Assembly (NCBI GenBank): GCA_001899715.1 | Contig: MKWI01000024.1 | Span: forward strand, 124,001 to 188,000 | Direction of reading: 5' to 3' | Length of the DNA stretch: 64,000 bases | DNA from: Sphingobium sp. 66-54 | Lineage (GTDB): Bacteria > Pseudomonadota > Alphaproteobacteria > Sphingomonadales > Sphingomonadaceae | Shown: positions 1 to 9,007 of the stretch, piece by piece | How positions within the stretch are numbered: position 1 is the first letter of the stretch | Layout of the letters: each line of letters opens with the position of its first letter | Translations under genes and position numbers: made by a program | Notes under the pieces: model-generated | Seen by the model: the letters and a program-made list of their open reading frames with translations, nothing else | What the model was told of the DNA's origin: nothing | The model's database searches: none

Positions 1-645
1 GGCAGCCTCAATCTCTATACGGACCGCTTCGTCGACCGGCAGGGCGTGGAAGCCTCGCTGTTCCAGGCGATCAACCCCATCTATATCGTGCTGCTCGGGC
101 CGCTCTTCGCGTGGCTGTGGGTCTGGCTGGGCAAGCGCCGGCTGGAGCCGTCCGCGCCGGCCAAGTTCGGGCTGGCGCTGGCGCAGGTGGGCCTCTCCTT
201 CCTCGTGTTCGTCTGGGGCGCGAAGTCGGTCGGCATGGCGGCGATGACGCCGGTGTTCTTCGTTTTCGCCATCTATTTCCTCCAGACCACCGGCGAGCTG
301 TGCCTCTCGCCCGTCGGCCTCTCGGCGATGAACCGGCTGGCGCCCAAGCATCTGGCCAGCCTCATCATGGGCGCGTGGTTCTATATGTCGGCGGTCGGCA
401 ATTTCGTCGCCGGCAAGATCGGCGAGGCGACCGGCGGCCATGATGGCGAGATGACCAAGGAAGCGACGCTCTCCGTCTATAACAGCATCGGCTGGTGGAC
501 GGTGGGCATCGCGGTCGTGGTGCTCGCGGTCTCGCCCTTCGTCACCCGGCTGATGCACCTCGATACGCTCAAGGACGAGGAGCCGGCGCCCACCGACGAT
601 CGCCCGGAAGAAGGTCTGCGGGCGGGGCAGGGCGCCCCGGCCTGA
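1..645 (+). CDS. POT/PTR-family proton-dependent oligopeptide transporter, C-terminal part
   Basis: The frame is open from the first base of the window, so the 5' end lies outside; 214 residues are visible. The protein is hydrophobic with about four or five membrane segments. The stretch GELCLSPVGLSAMNRLAPKH followed by a segment with a glycine-rich end is typical of the later helices of POT (PTR2) peptide:H+ symporters such as DtpT. It ends in a short charged, proline-rich cytoplasmic tail. Family members import di- and tripeptides with protons across the inner membrane. A 9-bp hairpin separates it from glmM. The family call is firm; the substrate is inferred from the family only. Confidence 0.85.
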   Translation, partial: GSLNLYTDRFVDRQGVEASLFQAINPIYIVLLGPLFAWLWVWLGKRRLEPSAPAKFGLALAQVGLSFLVFVWGAKSVGMAAMTPVFFVFAIYFLQTTGELCLSPVGLSAMNRLAPKHLASLIMGAWFYMSAVGNFVAGKIGEATGGHDGEMTKEATLSVYNSIGWWTVGIAVVVLAVSPFVTRLMHLDTLKDEEPAPTDDRPEEGLRAGQGAPA

Positions 646-659
646 TGGTAGAGCGCACA

Positions 660-689
660 GGCGGCGCCGGGAAAGACTCTGGCGCCGCC
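660..689 (+). terminator. hairpin between the peptide transporter and glmM
   Basis: Perfect 9-bp inverted repeat, GGCGGCGCC at 660-668 and GGCGCCGCC at 681-689, with a 12-base loop, 15 bases after the transporter stop. There is no clear T-tract, so it may be a weak terminator or an mRNA-end stabiliser. Confidence 0.5.
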
Positions 690-715
690 GCGGGTGCTTT
701 GGCTAAGGACGCGAC

Positions 716-2062
716 ATGAGCAGACGCTATTTCGGAACCGACGGCATCAGGGGCCGCACCAATCAGACACCGATGACGGCCGAGACGGCCATGCGCGTGG
801 GCATGGCGGCGGGGCGGCACTTCATGCGCGGCAGCCACCGCCACCGCGTCGTCATCGGCAAGGATACGCGCCTCTCCGGCTACATGATCGAGAATGCGCT
901 GGTCGCCGGCTTCACCAGCGTCGGCATGGACGTGGTGCAGTTCGGCCCGATCCCGACGCCCGCCGTGGCCATGCTCGCCTCCTCCATGCGCGCCGATCTC
1001 GGCGTGATGATCTCGGCCAGCCACAATCCTTATGCGGATAACGGCATCAAGCTGTTCGGGCCGGACGGCTACAAGCTCTCGGACGAGGACGAGGCGAAGA
1101 TCGAGGCGTTGATCGAAAGCGCCGTGCCGCTGGCGGACGCCCCCCATATCGGCCGGGCGCGGCGCGTGGAGGATGGGCGCGGGCGCTACATCCACGCCGT
1201 CAAGTCCACCTTCCCGCCGCACCTGCGGCTCGACGGCCTCAAGATCGCGCTCGATTGCGCGAACGGCGCCGCCTACAATACCGCGCCGCCGGCCTTCTGG
1301 GAGCTGGGCGCGGAAGTTATCCCCATCGGTGTCACGCCCAACGGCACCAACATCAATCAGGAGTGCGGCTCCACCGCGCCGCAGCTCTTGCAGGAGACGG
1401 TGGTGGCGTCCGGCGCGGACATCGGCATCGCGCTGGATGGCGACGCGGACCGGCTGATCGTGGTCGACGAGACCGGCGTCATCGTGGACGGCGACCAGAT
1501 CATGGCGCTGATCGGCACGAGCTGGGCGCGGCGAGGGCTACTGCGCGGCGGCGGCGTGGTGGCGACGGTCATGTCCAACCTCGGGCTGGAGCGGCTGCTG
1601 GCGGCGCAGGGGATCGCCCTCGTCCGCACCAGAGTGGGCGACCGCTATGTGCTGGAGGAGATGCGCGCGCGCGGCTGCAATGTCGGCGGTGAGCAGTCCG
1701 GCCACATGATCCTCTCCGATTATGCGACCACGGGGGACGGCACCATCGCCGCCTTGCAGGTGCTCGCCGCGCTGGTCGAGAGCGGCAAGCCGGCGAGCGC
1801 CCTGCTGCGCCAGTTCGAGCCGGTGCCGCAGCTTTTGCGGAACGTCCGCTTCGCCGGCGGCAAACCGCTGGAGGCCGAGAGCGTGCGGACGGTCATCGCG
1901 CAGGCGGAGACGGAGCTGAACGGCAGCGGCCGCCTCGTCATCCGCCCCTCCGGCACTGAGCCGGTCATCCGCGTCATGGCCGAGGGCGACGATGCCGGGC
2001 AGGTCGAGCGCGTCGTCGCGCGCATCTGCGATGCCGTGGCCAGCGCCGCCGCCCATGCTTGA
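716..2062 (+). CDS. glmM: phosphoglucosamine mutase
   Basis: GlmM interconverts glucosamine-6-phosphate and glucosamine-1-phosphate, supplying UDP-GlcNAc for peptidoglycan and LPS. The 448 residues match the usual family length. The phosphoserine loop ISASHNPY carries the catalytic Ser at about residue 102. The metal-binding DGDADR loop is near residue 242, the sugar-specificity GEQSGH loop follows, and the phosphate-binding [14 protein letters not shown] is near the C-terminus. Start ATG at 716. Its last bases overlap the start of the small Cys-rich gene downstream. Confidence 0.97.
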   Translation: MSRRYFGTDGIRGRTNQTPMTAETAMRVGMAAGRHFMRGSHRHRVVIGKDTRLSGYMIENALVAGFTSVGMDVVQFGPIPTPAVAMLASSMRADLGVMISASHNPYADNGIKLFGPDGYKLSDEDEAKIEALIESAVPLADAPHIGRARRVEDGRGRYIHAVKSTFPPHLRLDGLKIALDCANGAAYNTAPPAFWELGAEVIPIGVTPNGTNINQECGSTAPQLLQETVVASGADIGIALDGDADRLIVVDETGVIVDGDQIMALIGTSWARRGLLRGGGVVATVMSNLGLERLLAAQGIALVRTRVGDRYVLEEMRARGCNVGGEQSGHMILSDYATTGDGTIAALQVLAALVESGKPASALLRQFEPVPQLLRNVRFAGGKPLEAESVRTVIAQAETELNGSGRLVIRPSGTEPVIRVMAEGDDAGQVERVVARICDAVASAAAHA

Positions 2063-2279
2063 GATGCGGCCAGATTGCGAACGCTGCGGCGTGGACCTGC
2101 CGGCCGATGCCGGCGGCGCGTTCATCTGCTCGTTCGAATGCACTTTCTGCGCGGCCTGCGCCGAGGCGCTGGACGACCGCTGCCCCAATTGCGGCGGCGA
2201 ATTGCTCGACCGCCCGGCGCGTGTCGGCAAGGCGCTGGCGGACTACCCGGCCTCGACACAGCGCAAGTTCAAGGGCTAG
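2055..2279 (+). CDS. DUF1272-family small Cys-rich protein
   Basis: A 74-residue protein starting at ATG 2055, inside the glmM stop region (8-base overlap), which suggests translational coupling. It matches the DUF1272 pattern: [16 protein letters not shown] at the N-terminus, then [11 protein letters not shown] and RCPNCGGEL. The paired cysteines suggest a structural zinc ribbon. The in-frame open region extends upstream to 1992, but that part only shadows glmM. No function is established for this family that I can name. Coupling to glmM could be incidental gene packing. Confidence 0.8.
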   Translation: MLEMRPDCERCGVDLPADAGGAFICSFECTFCAACAEALDDRCPNCGGELLDRPARVGKALADYPASTQRKFKG

Positions 2280-2326
2280 GACCGATCGCCATTGCCTCTC
2301 AGGGGGATGGCAAGTAGCTACGGGTG

Positions 2327-2779
2327 ATGAATTCGGCTCTGAAAAGACGGGCGGGGATGATCCTCGCATTCTGCATGATCGTGTCCGGCTGCGGCGAAAA
2401 ACTGGTCGTTCCGTCGAACGAGGCAGAGACTGTCGCTGCACAGCCGGACATAAGCGCAGTGCCCGGGGATGCGGCGGATGAGGACAGTCTTGCCGATCGC
2501 AAACCGCGGAAAATCCTTAGCCCTGACGAGAAGCGCCGGGTTGCAAATTTGTTGAAGATATACCGGGAAGCGCGGGTAACGGGCGCCACCGGTGATGAAG
2601 CGGCGGTCAAGGCAAGCGCGCAAAACAGGCAGTTGGCCGAAGAGGGCCTCGACAGGATCGACCCGAACATCATGGCCGCCGAACGCCGCAGAGAGGCCGC
2701 GCTCGACGAGCGGGCGTTCGACAAAAAAGTGGATGCCTTGCTCCGCGAGCAGGACAAGAAGCCCGCGACCCGGCCTTGA
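2327..2779 (+). CDS. putative lipoprotein of unknown function
   Basis: A 150-residue protein. ATG 2327 is chosen over GTG 2324 because it gives a clean lipoprotein signal: a short basic N-terminus, a hydrophobic run and the lipobox VSGC at about residues 18-21. The mature part is hydrophilic and rich in Arg, Glu and Asp, with a likely helical C-terminal half (AAERRREAALDERAFDKK). I do not recognise a family. The ribosome binding site is weak. Its GC content and codon use are slightly lower than its neighbours', so it may be a more recent or lineage-restricted gene. Confidence 0.65.
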   Translation: MNSALKRRAGMILAFCMIVSGCGEKLVVPSNEAETVAAQPDISAVPGDAADEDSLADRKPRKILSPDEKRRVANLLKIYREARVTGATGDEAAVKASAQNRQLAEEGLDRIDPNIMAAERRREAALDERAFDKKVDALLREQDKKPATRP

Positions 2780-2849
2780 TGCGACCGGCCAACCCTTGGC
2801 CTACGCGGAAGCCCAATGCGCGGAAATCAAGGTTCCCGCACGTCGCCTG

Positions 2850-3452
2850 TCACCCGGCAACCCGCTCCGCGTCGATATAGTGATTCTCCCCCTCGTCGAC
2901 ATGTGTCGCCACAACCCGCATTCCCGCCGTGCCGAGAATCCGCTCATAGCGATCAAACCCGAGCGAGCGCGATGGTCGTCCCGTCAATAGGTCGGTCCAT
3001 GCGCAGCGCTGGCGCGGGGCGCTGAACAGGAAGCGCCCGCCGGAGCTCAGGGCAGATGCAACCCGGCCGATAACCGCCCGCTGACCCTCGGCAGGCAGCA
3101 GGAACAGCAGCCCGATCGCCACCGCCCCATCGAACTTCCGCCCGAAAAAGCCGCTCTCCTCCGCCGCCTCGCAGGCGACCCGTGCCATCGGAAAGCGCTG
3201 CCGGAATGCCGCGACCAGCGTTGGAGACGCGTCGATGCCAGAGATCTGTAACCCCGCGTCGATCAGTGTCGCGGAGACAGGCACGCCCGCCCCGCACCCA
3301 ATATCCACCACCGCGCCGCCCGCCGGCAACAAACGCGCCCAGTCCCGGACGACCTCGGCGCCGACAGTGGACCGCACCGCGATGAGCCTGTCCGCAATGG
3401 CATCCCAGCCGTTGGAGAGATCGCTAGCCACGCGGCGCGCGCATTCGCCCAC
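2850..3452 (-). CDS. class I SAM-dependent methyltransferase
   Basis: About 200 residues from a GTG at 3452; GTG 3431 is an alternative. The open frame runs back to 3695, but that would overlap the DksA-like gene by more than 100 bases, so a later start is preferred. SAM motif I is VVDIGCGAGVP at about residues 48-58, with an acidic motif II residue in ISGIDASPTL. The rest resembles small ubiE/ubiG-like methyltransferases with LLPAEGQRAVIGRVASALSS. The substrate cannot be deduced. It is convergent with the lipoprotein gene and downstream of the DksA-like gene. Confidence 0.8.
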   Translation of the reverse strand: MGECARRVASDLSNGWDAIADRLIAVRSTVGAEVVRDWARLLPAGGAVVDIGCGAGVPVSATLIDAGLQISGIDASPTLVAAFRQRFPMARVACEAAEESGFFGRKFDGAVAIGLLFLLPAEGQRAVIGRVASALSSGGRFLFSAPRQRCAWTDLLTGRPSRSLGFDRYERILGTAGMRVVATHVDEGENHYIDAERVAG

Positions 3453-3585
3453 GGTCCGCCGCGGCCTTGCGTGGCGACCGTCCGGCTGTCCTACACCGCG
3501 CTTTTCTGCAACGATGCCCCATGGCTCCGCTCCTCCGCCCAACCGCGCACGCGTGTTTCCATGCCGGCGGGGCCACCGGGCGTCG

Positions 3586-3912
3586 TCATTGCTCCTTGCG
3601 CGCGCAGTCGATGCAGAGCGAGGCTTCCGGGCGCGCCTCCAGCCGCCGGGGCGCAATGTCGGCGCCGCACAGCACGCATGTCCCATATGTGTCATTCTCG
3701 ATCCGCAGCAGCGCGCGGTTGACCGATCCGATCTGCTTTGCGACCAGCGCGGCCTGCTGCTCCAGCGGAACGTCGTCCTGCACTTCCACGGCCTGTTCGG
3801 AGGAATCGACGTTGAGGGGTTCGGCCAGATCGTCGCCGATCCGCTCCTGCCGGGCCTTGAGTTCGGCCAGTTGCGCCGTCAGCCTGGCTTTCGCCGCCGC
3901 CATGTCCACCAT
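3586..3912 (-). CDS. DksA/TraR C4-type zinc-finger protein
   Basis: 108 residues from ATG 3912, which has a good AGGAGA site just upstream. The N-terminal half is a predicted coiled coil (residues about 5-40) and the C-terminus holds a four-cysteine zinc finger, CVLC, 17 residues, CIDC. This is the DksA/TraR architecture; such proteins bind RNA polymerase through its secondary channel and tune stringent-type transcription. It is shorter than DksA of E. coli (151 aa), nearer to the TraR-like paralogues common in alphaproteobacteria. Whether it works with ppGpp is unknown. Confidence 0.88.
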   Translation of the reverse strand: MVDMAAAKARLTAQLAELKARQERIGDDLAEPLNVDSSEQAVEVQDDVPLEQQAALVAKQIGSVNRALLRIENDTYGTCVLCGADIAPRRLEARPEASLCIDCARKEQ

Positions 3913-4122
3913 TGCGAGTCTCCTCTTTGTCGTGTCCAATGATAGAAAGGATAATGCCCGCCCGGCCGCCATGCGCCAGATCAAATCGAAACGCCGGCCC
4001 CACGCGCGCGTTTATTTATCGTTCCACCCCGCGACTTTCGTGACCTTCGCAAGAAAATTACGCGGCGCCGTCCGTGCCGATCCGTCTCGACTTCCCCCCG
4101 CGCGGGCGGCAAAAGGCAGGGT

Positions 4123-5244
4123 ATGACCACAGCGCGCATCCTCATCATCGCCGGCTCGGATTCGGGCGGCGGGGCCGGTATCCAGGCGGATATCAAGACC
4201 GTCACCATGCTCGGCGGCCACGCCATGACCGCCATCACCGCGATCACCGCGCAGAACACCCACGGCGTGCAGGCGGTCCATCCGGTGCCGACCGAGATGG
4301 TGCTGGCGCAGATCGACAGCGTGGTGAGCGACATTGGCGTCGACGCGGTGAAGATCGGCATGATCGGCTCGGCGCAGACGGCGCTGGCCGTGGCGCAGCG
4401 GCTGGAGAGCATCGCCGCGCCGGTGGTGCTCGATCCGGTGATGGTGGCGACCAGCGGCGGCGTGCTGGCCGACGCGGCGACCATCGAGAGCCTGCATGAG
4501 CTGATGGGCTGGGCCTTCGTCACCACGCCCAACCTGCCGGAGCTGGCCGCGCTCGGCGGTGAGGAGACGCTCACCGCGCGCGGCGAGATGCTGCTCATCA
4601 AGGGCGGCCATGCGCCGGGGCCGGTCATCACAGACCGGCTGGTGGGACCCGACGGGGAGATTGCCCACTGGGAAGGATCGCGTATCGAGACGGAGGACAG
4701 CCACGGCACCGGATGTACCCTCGCCAGCGCCATCGCCACCGGGCTGGGGCAGGGGCTGGACCTGCCCGATGCGATCGCCCGCGCCCGCACCTTCGTGCGC
4801 CTCGCCCTGCACGCCGCGCCCGGCCTTGGCGGTGGCCACGGGCCGATGGGCCATGGCGCGGTGCGGCTCGATCTGGGCGAACCTATGCGGCTCAACCAGG
4901 TGAGCGTGCCGGTGAGCGACTACACCGCCTCGCGCGATTTCTACGAAGACCTCGGCCTGCGCCTGATCGTGGACAGCCCGGACCAGCCCTATGCGCGCTT
5001 CGCCGCGCCGGGCGGGGCGACGCTCTCCCTCTACGGCACCGAGCACGCCGTCTATTTCGAATGCGACGATCTCGACGGCCGCGTCGCCGCGCTGCAATCC
5101 ATCGGCTGCGTGTTCGACAGCGAGCCGGTGGACCAGCCCTGGGGCTGGCGCGAGGCGTGGCTGGTCGATCCCGCCGGCAATCGCATCTGCCTGTTCAGCG
5201 CGGGCGAGAACCGGCGCTATCCGCGGGGGTATGTCGAGCGGTGA
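4123..5244 (+). CDS. thiD: ThiD-type HMP(-P) kinase fused to a VOC/glyoxalase domain
   Basis: A 373-residue protein. Residues 1 to about 255 are a complete ThiD ([53 protein letters not shown]), which phosphorylates hydroxymethylpyrimidine and its phosphate in thiamine synthesis. Residues from about 262 ([20 protein letters not shown]) to the end form one VOC-fold domain with [13 protein letters not shown]. Codons 4861-4900 show no stop between the two, and the VOC part keeps an internal ATG at 4885. The first metal-ligand position of many VOC enzymes is Gln here, so catalysis by that domain is doubtful. No TPP riboswitch was seen upstream. The GTG start of rnhB overlaps its stop. Confidence 0.88.
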   Translation: MTTARILIIAGSDSGGGAGIQADIKTVTMLGGHAMTAITAITAQNTHGVQAVHPVPTEMVLAQIDSVVSDIGVDAVKIGMIGSAQTALAVAQRLESIAAPVVLDPVMVATSGGVLADAATIESLHELMGWAFVTTPNLPELAALGGEETLTARGEMLLIKGGHAPGPVITDRLVGPDGEIAHWEGSRIETEDSHGTGCTLASAIATGLGQGLDLPDAIARARTFVRLALHAAPGLGGGHGPMGHGAVRLDLGEPMRLNQVSVPVSDYTASRDFYEDLGLRLIVDSPDQPYARFAAPGGATLSLYGTEHAVYFECDDLDGRVAALQSIGCVFDSEPVDQPWGWREAWLVDPAGNRICLFSAGENRRYPRGYVER

Positions 5245-5822
5245 TCGCTGGCGTCGACGAGGCGGGCAGGGGGCCGCTGGCTGGGCCGGTGGTCGCGGCG
5301 GCTGTGATCCTGTGCGATCCATGCCCGGAGGGGCTGGCGGACAGCAAGGTGCTCACCCCCGCGCGCCGCGCCGTGCTGGAGGGAGCGATCAAGCAGAGCT
5401 GTCATTGGGCGATCGGTGTGGTCGGCGTGGACGAGATCGACCGGCTCAACATCTTCGGCGCGACGATGCTGGCCATGGCGCTGGCGGTGCGGGGCCTATG
5501 CGCCAAGGTCGGCTGCGACCCTGTGGAGGTGCTGGTCGACGGCAATCTGACGCCGCACGGCCGCCGTCCGGAATGGCGCTGGCCGGCGCGGCCGATCGTC
5601 GGCGGCGACGCTATCGAGCCGTGTATCTCCGCCGCCTCGATCATCGCCAAGGAGCATCGCGACGCACTGATGCGCGCGGCGGCGCGCACCTATCCGCATT
5701 ATGGCTGGGAGCGGAACAAGGGCTACGGCACCCCCGATCATCTCGTCGCGTTGCGCGAGCATGGGCCGTGCCCGCTGCACCGCCGCAGCTTCGCCCCGGT
5801 CGCGCAACTGCTGCTGGTCTGA
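5241..5822 (+). CDS. rnhB: ribonuclease HII
   Basis: 193 residues from GTG 5241, which overlaps the TGA of the preceding gene (GTGA), implying translational coupling. RNase HII cuts the RNA strand of RNA-DNA hybrids and removes misincorporated ribonucleotides. The active-site block [19 protein letters not shown] is at residues 4-22, followed by DSKVL, the LVDGN acidic position, the [12 protein letters not shown] block and the [12 protein letters not shown] signature. Length and motif order are normal for the family. Confidence 0.96.
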   Translation: MIAGVDEAGRGPLAGPVVAAAVILCDPCPEGLADSKVLTPARRAVLEGAIKQSCHWAIGVVGVDEIDRLNIFGATMLAMALAVRGLCAKVGCDPVEVLVDGNLTPHGRRPEWRWPARPIVGGDAIEPCISAASIIAKEHRDALMRAAARTYPHYGWERNKGYGTPDHLVALREHGPCPLHRRSFAPVAQLLLV

Positions 5823-5828
5823 CCGGAT

Positions 5829-6683
5829 ATGGCCTTTGTGATCAGCGACGGCGTGCGGTTGCACTATGAAGCAAGCGGGACGGGGGCTCCTATCGTGTTC
5901 GCGCATGAAAGCGCCGCCGATGCCCGGCAATGGGCGGGGCAGGTCGCCACGCTCTCGCCGCGATATCGCTGCATCACTTACAATGCGCGCGGCTATCCGC
6001 CCTCGGACGTGCCGCCGGGTGACGCCGCCTATGGTCATGAGCCGGCCTGGCGCGATCTGGCGGCGATCGTCGAGCAGGTCGCCGGCGGCCCGACCCATAT
6101 CGTCGGCCTCAGCATGGGCGCCTATGCCGGGTTGATGCTGGGCCTTGAGCGGCCCGATCTCGTCCGCTCGCTTTGTCTCGCTGGCGGGGGAACCGGCTCC
6201 ACCCGTGGCCAGAACGAAGCACTGCGCATCGCAATGGAGCGCCTCGCCACGCTGTACGAGGCGGAAGGGAGCGAGGCGGGGGCGCTGGCTATCGCCGCTT
6301 CGCCGACGCGCACCGGCTTCAAGGCGCGAGACATGGCGGGCTGGCAGGCATGGTTCGACGATCTGTGCACCCATTCGCCGCAGGGGATGGCGCGGACCTT
6401 CCGCAACTATCAGGGCAATCGGCCGTCGCTTTACGCGTTCGAGGACGCCCTCAGGCGGCTCGACCGGCCGACCCTGCTGGTGGTGGGCGATGAGGACGGC
6501 GGCTGTCTGGAGGTCAATCTCTTTCTGCGGCAGATCATTGCCGGGGCAGGGCTGTGCGTGGTCCCGCATAGCGGCCATGCCGTCAATCTGGAGCAGCCCG
6601 CCTTCTTCAATCGCCTGCTCGCGGACTTCGTCGCGGCAGCCGAGGGCGCACGCGCGCTTGACTCGGCAGGGCGGAGCCCCTAG
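5829..6683 (+). CDS. alpha/beta hydrolase
   Basis: 284 residues beginning 7 bases after rnhB. The alpha/beta-hydrolase fold is shown by an oxyanion-side motif VFAHESAADARQW near residue 23, the nucleophile elbow GLSMGAYAG (Ser near residue 96), an acid region LLVVGDEDGG and the catalytic His in HSGHAVNLEQP near the C-terminus. The substrate is unknown; homologues are often annotated as esterases, lactonases or dienelactone-like hydrolases. It may be co-transcribed with thiD and rnhB. Confidence 0.88.
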   Translation: MAFVISDGVRLHYEASGTGAPIVFAHESAADARQWAGQVATLSPRYRCITYNARGYPPSDVPPGDAAYGHEPAWRDLAAIVEQVAGGPTHIVGLSMGAYAGLMLGLERPDLVRSLCLAGGGTGSTRGQNEALRIAMERLATLYEAEGSEAGALAIAASPTRTGFKARDMAGWQAWFDDLCTHSPQGMARTFRNYQGNRPSLYAFEDALRRLDRPTLLVVGDEDGGCLEVNLFLRQIIAGAGLCVVPHSGHAVNLEQPAFFNRLLADFVAAAEGARALDSAGRSP

Positions 6684-6696
6684 CGGGCCTCCGTCA

Positions 6697-6840
6697 CTTG
6701 GGGAGTAGCCAGCCGCCGACCCCGGCGGGCCGCAGCGTCAACATACTCGGTCGAGAGGCCGTGGCGCGCGGGGGACGGGAGACCGTTCAGGCGAGACCAA
6801 TGGCATGGCGCTTCCGCCCCGGCCGGGCGGGAGGTGCGAT
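6697..6840 (+). promoter_or_regulatory. yybP-ykoY family manganese riboswitch
   Basis: The leader before the TMEM165-type gene carries the conserved blocks of the yybP-ykoY aptamer in order: GGGGAGTAG at 6700-6708, GTCAACATAC at 6737-6746 and GCGAGACC at 6791-6798, with complementary GC-rich stems between. Downstream, CCGCCC (6814-6819) can pair with GGGCGG (6825-6830) directly before a GGGAGG ribosome-binding sequence, a plausible expression platform acting on translation. Known members sense Mn2+ and control Mn exporters, including TMEM165/GDT1 proteins, which is exactly the gene that follows. Boundaries are approximate. Confidence 0.85.
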
Positions 6841-6871
6841 GTCATCGGTTGTTCAGTCCGCCCGGCCCTGA
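6839..6871 (+). CDS. possible 10-codon leader peptide
   Basis: ATG at 6839, ten codons (MSSVVQSARP) and TGA at 6869, preceded by GGGAGG at good spacing. It lies between the riboswitch hairpin and the exporter gene and is in the same frame as it. The exporter's own ribosome site overlaps this stop (TGAGGA), so reinitiation is possible. Not proven to be translated. Confidence 0.35.
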   Translation: MSSVVQSARP

Positions 6872-6880
6872 GGATGTTCC

Positions 6881-7438
6881 ATGGATGCGTTGTTGACGTC
6901 GACCGCGGTGGTCGCGCTGGCCGAGATCGGCGACAAGACCCAGCTTCTCGCGATCCTGCTCGCCACCCGTTTCCGCAAGCCGCTGCCGATCATCCTCGGC
7001 ATCCTCGCGGCTACACTGGCAAACCACGCCCTTGCCGCGCTGCTGGGCGCGACGGTCGCCGGCATCTTCCAGAGCGGCTGGTTCCGCACGCTGATCGCGC
7101 TGTCGTTCATCGCCATGGCATTGTGGACGCTGATCCCGGACAAGCTCGACGATCTGGAGGACAAGCCGGCGCGCTTCGGTGCGTTCGTCACGACCACCAT
7201 CGCTTTCTTCCTCGTCGAGATGGGCGACAAGACGCAGATCGCCACGGTCGCGCTTGGCGCGCGCTTTCAGGCAGTGGGCTGGGTCACGCTCGGAACCACG
7301 CTGGGCATGCTGATCGCCAACATCCCCGCCGTGTTCCTCGGGCACGAACTGATCCGCCGCGTGCCGCTGAAGATCGTGCGGCTCATCGCTGCGCTGCTGT
7401 TTGCCGCGATCGGTCTCTGGCTGCTGATCCGGGGATAG
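6881..7438 (+). CDS. TMEM165/GDT1 (UPF0016) family manganese exporter
   Basis: 185 residues with six predicted membrane segments in two homologous halves. Each half has the family signature E-x-G-D-K-T: AEIGDKTQL near residue 14 and VEMGDKTQI near residue 110. These acidic motifs bind the cation. Bacterial relatives (MneA/MneP-like functions and GDT1 proteins) export Mn2+ or exchange it for protons. The yybP-ykoY riboswitch upstream independently supports a role in manganese homeostasis. ATG 6881 follows TGAGGA. Confidence 0.93.
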   Translation: MDALLTSTAVVALAEIGDKTQLLAILLATRFRKPLPIILGILAATLANHALAALLGATVAGIFQSGWFRTLIALSFIAMALWTLIPDKLDDLEDKPARFGAFVTTTIAFFLVEMGDKTQIATVALGARFQAVGWVTLGTTLGMLIANIPAVFLGHELIRRVPLKIVRLIAALLFAAIGLWLLIRG

Positions 7439-7476
7439 GAGGCGTTGCAAAAATATTTTTCGCCACGGTGCCACCT

Positions 7477-7628
7477 GAGTCCCCCCGGCAACACCACCAT
7501 ATGTTGAGTCACGCGCGAATTGCGGGGCGCCATCCCTCGTGTGGGACTCGTTTCGTTCTCTTTGGCCGGACTGGATGACCACACGTTAACCTCGTTTACC
7601 GTGCTTGACTGGCGAGTCGCGAGGACTC
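7477..7628 (+). promoter_or_regulatory. cluster of five GANTC methylation sites upstream of ccrM
   Basis: GANTC occurs at 7477-7481, 7506-7510, 7545-7549, 7614-7618 and 7624-7628, five sites in 152 bases, where random sequence predicts well under one. GANTC is the recognition site of CcrM, whose gene starts at 7663. In Caulobacter the ccrM promoter is itself controlled by GANTC methylation, so autoregulation is likely here. A TTAACC / TTTACC pair at 7586-7600 lies between the sites, but its spacing does not fit the CtrA consensus. Confidence 0.7.
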
Positions 7629-7656
7629 AAACCCTTGTTCAAACAACGGGGGTTGA

Positions 7657-8802
<1,146 letters not shown>

Positions 8803-8830
8803 TCCGCTTTGCCGTCCATGGGGGACGGCC

Positions 8831-8872
8831 GAACCCGGAACAGCCCGCTCCCACCGGGTCTGTTCCGGGTTC
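8831..8872 (+). terminator. hairpin downstream of ccrM
   Basis: Perfect 13-bp inverted repeat GAACCCGGAACAG (8831-8843) and CTGTTCCGGGTTC (8860-8872), 28 bases after the ccrM stop. It has only a weak T-rich tail (GTCTATTC). Confidence 0.6.
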
Positions 8873-8918
8873 GTCTATTCTGAACGAGTTATATCCGGAG
8901 GTTCATATCCCATATTAG

Positions 8919-8954
8919 AAAGCGCCGCGTAGCTCCAGGCCACGCGGCGCTTTT
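8919..8954. terminator. bidirectional intrinsic terminator between ccrM and the TonB receptor gene
   Basis: Perfect 12-bp stem AAAGCGCCGCGT (8919-8930) with ACGCGGCGCTTT (8942-8953) and T-runs on both strands. It sits between convergent ccrM and the minus-strand receptor gene, so it can end both transcripts. Confidence 0.85.
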
Positions 8955-9007
8955 CATCTCACTGTCGTGAGAAGGGAGGCGCGGGAGGGAATCGCGCCTC
9001 CTTTAGG

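Noticed and set aside
3913..4122. TPP riboswitch before thiD
   Set aside because: No CTGAGA/THI-box core was found in the leader.
7586..7600. TTAACC-N3-TTTACC as a CtrA box before ccrM
   Set aside because: The half-sites are 9-10 bases apart, not 11 as in TTAA-N7-TTAA.
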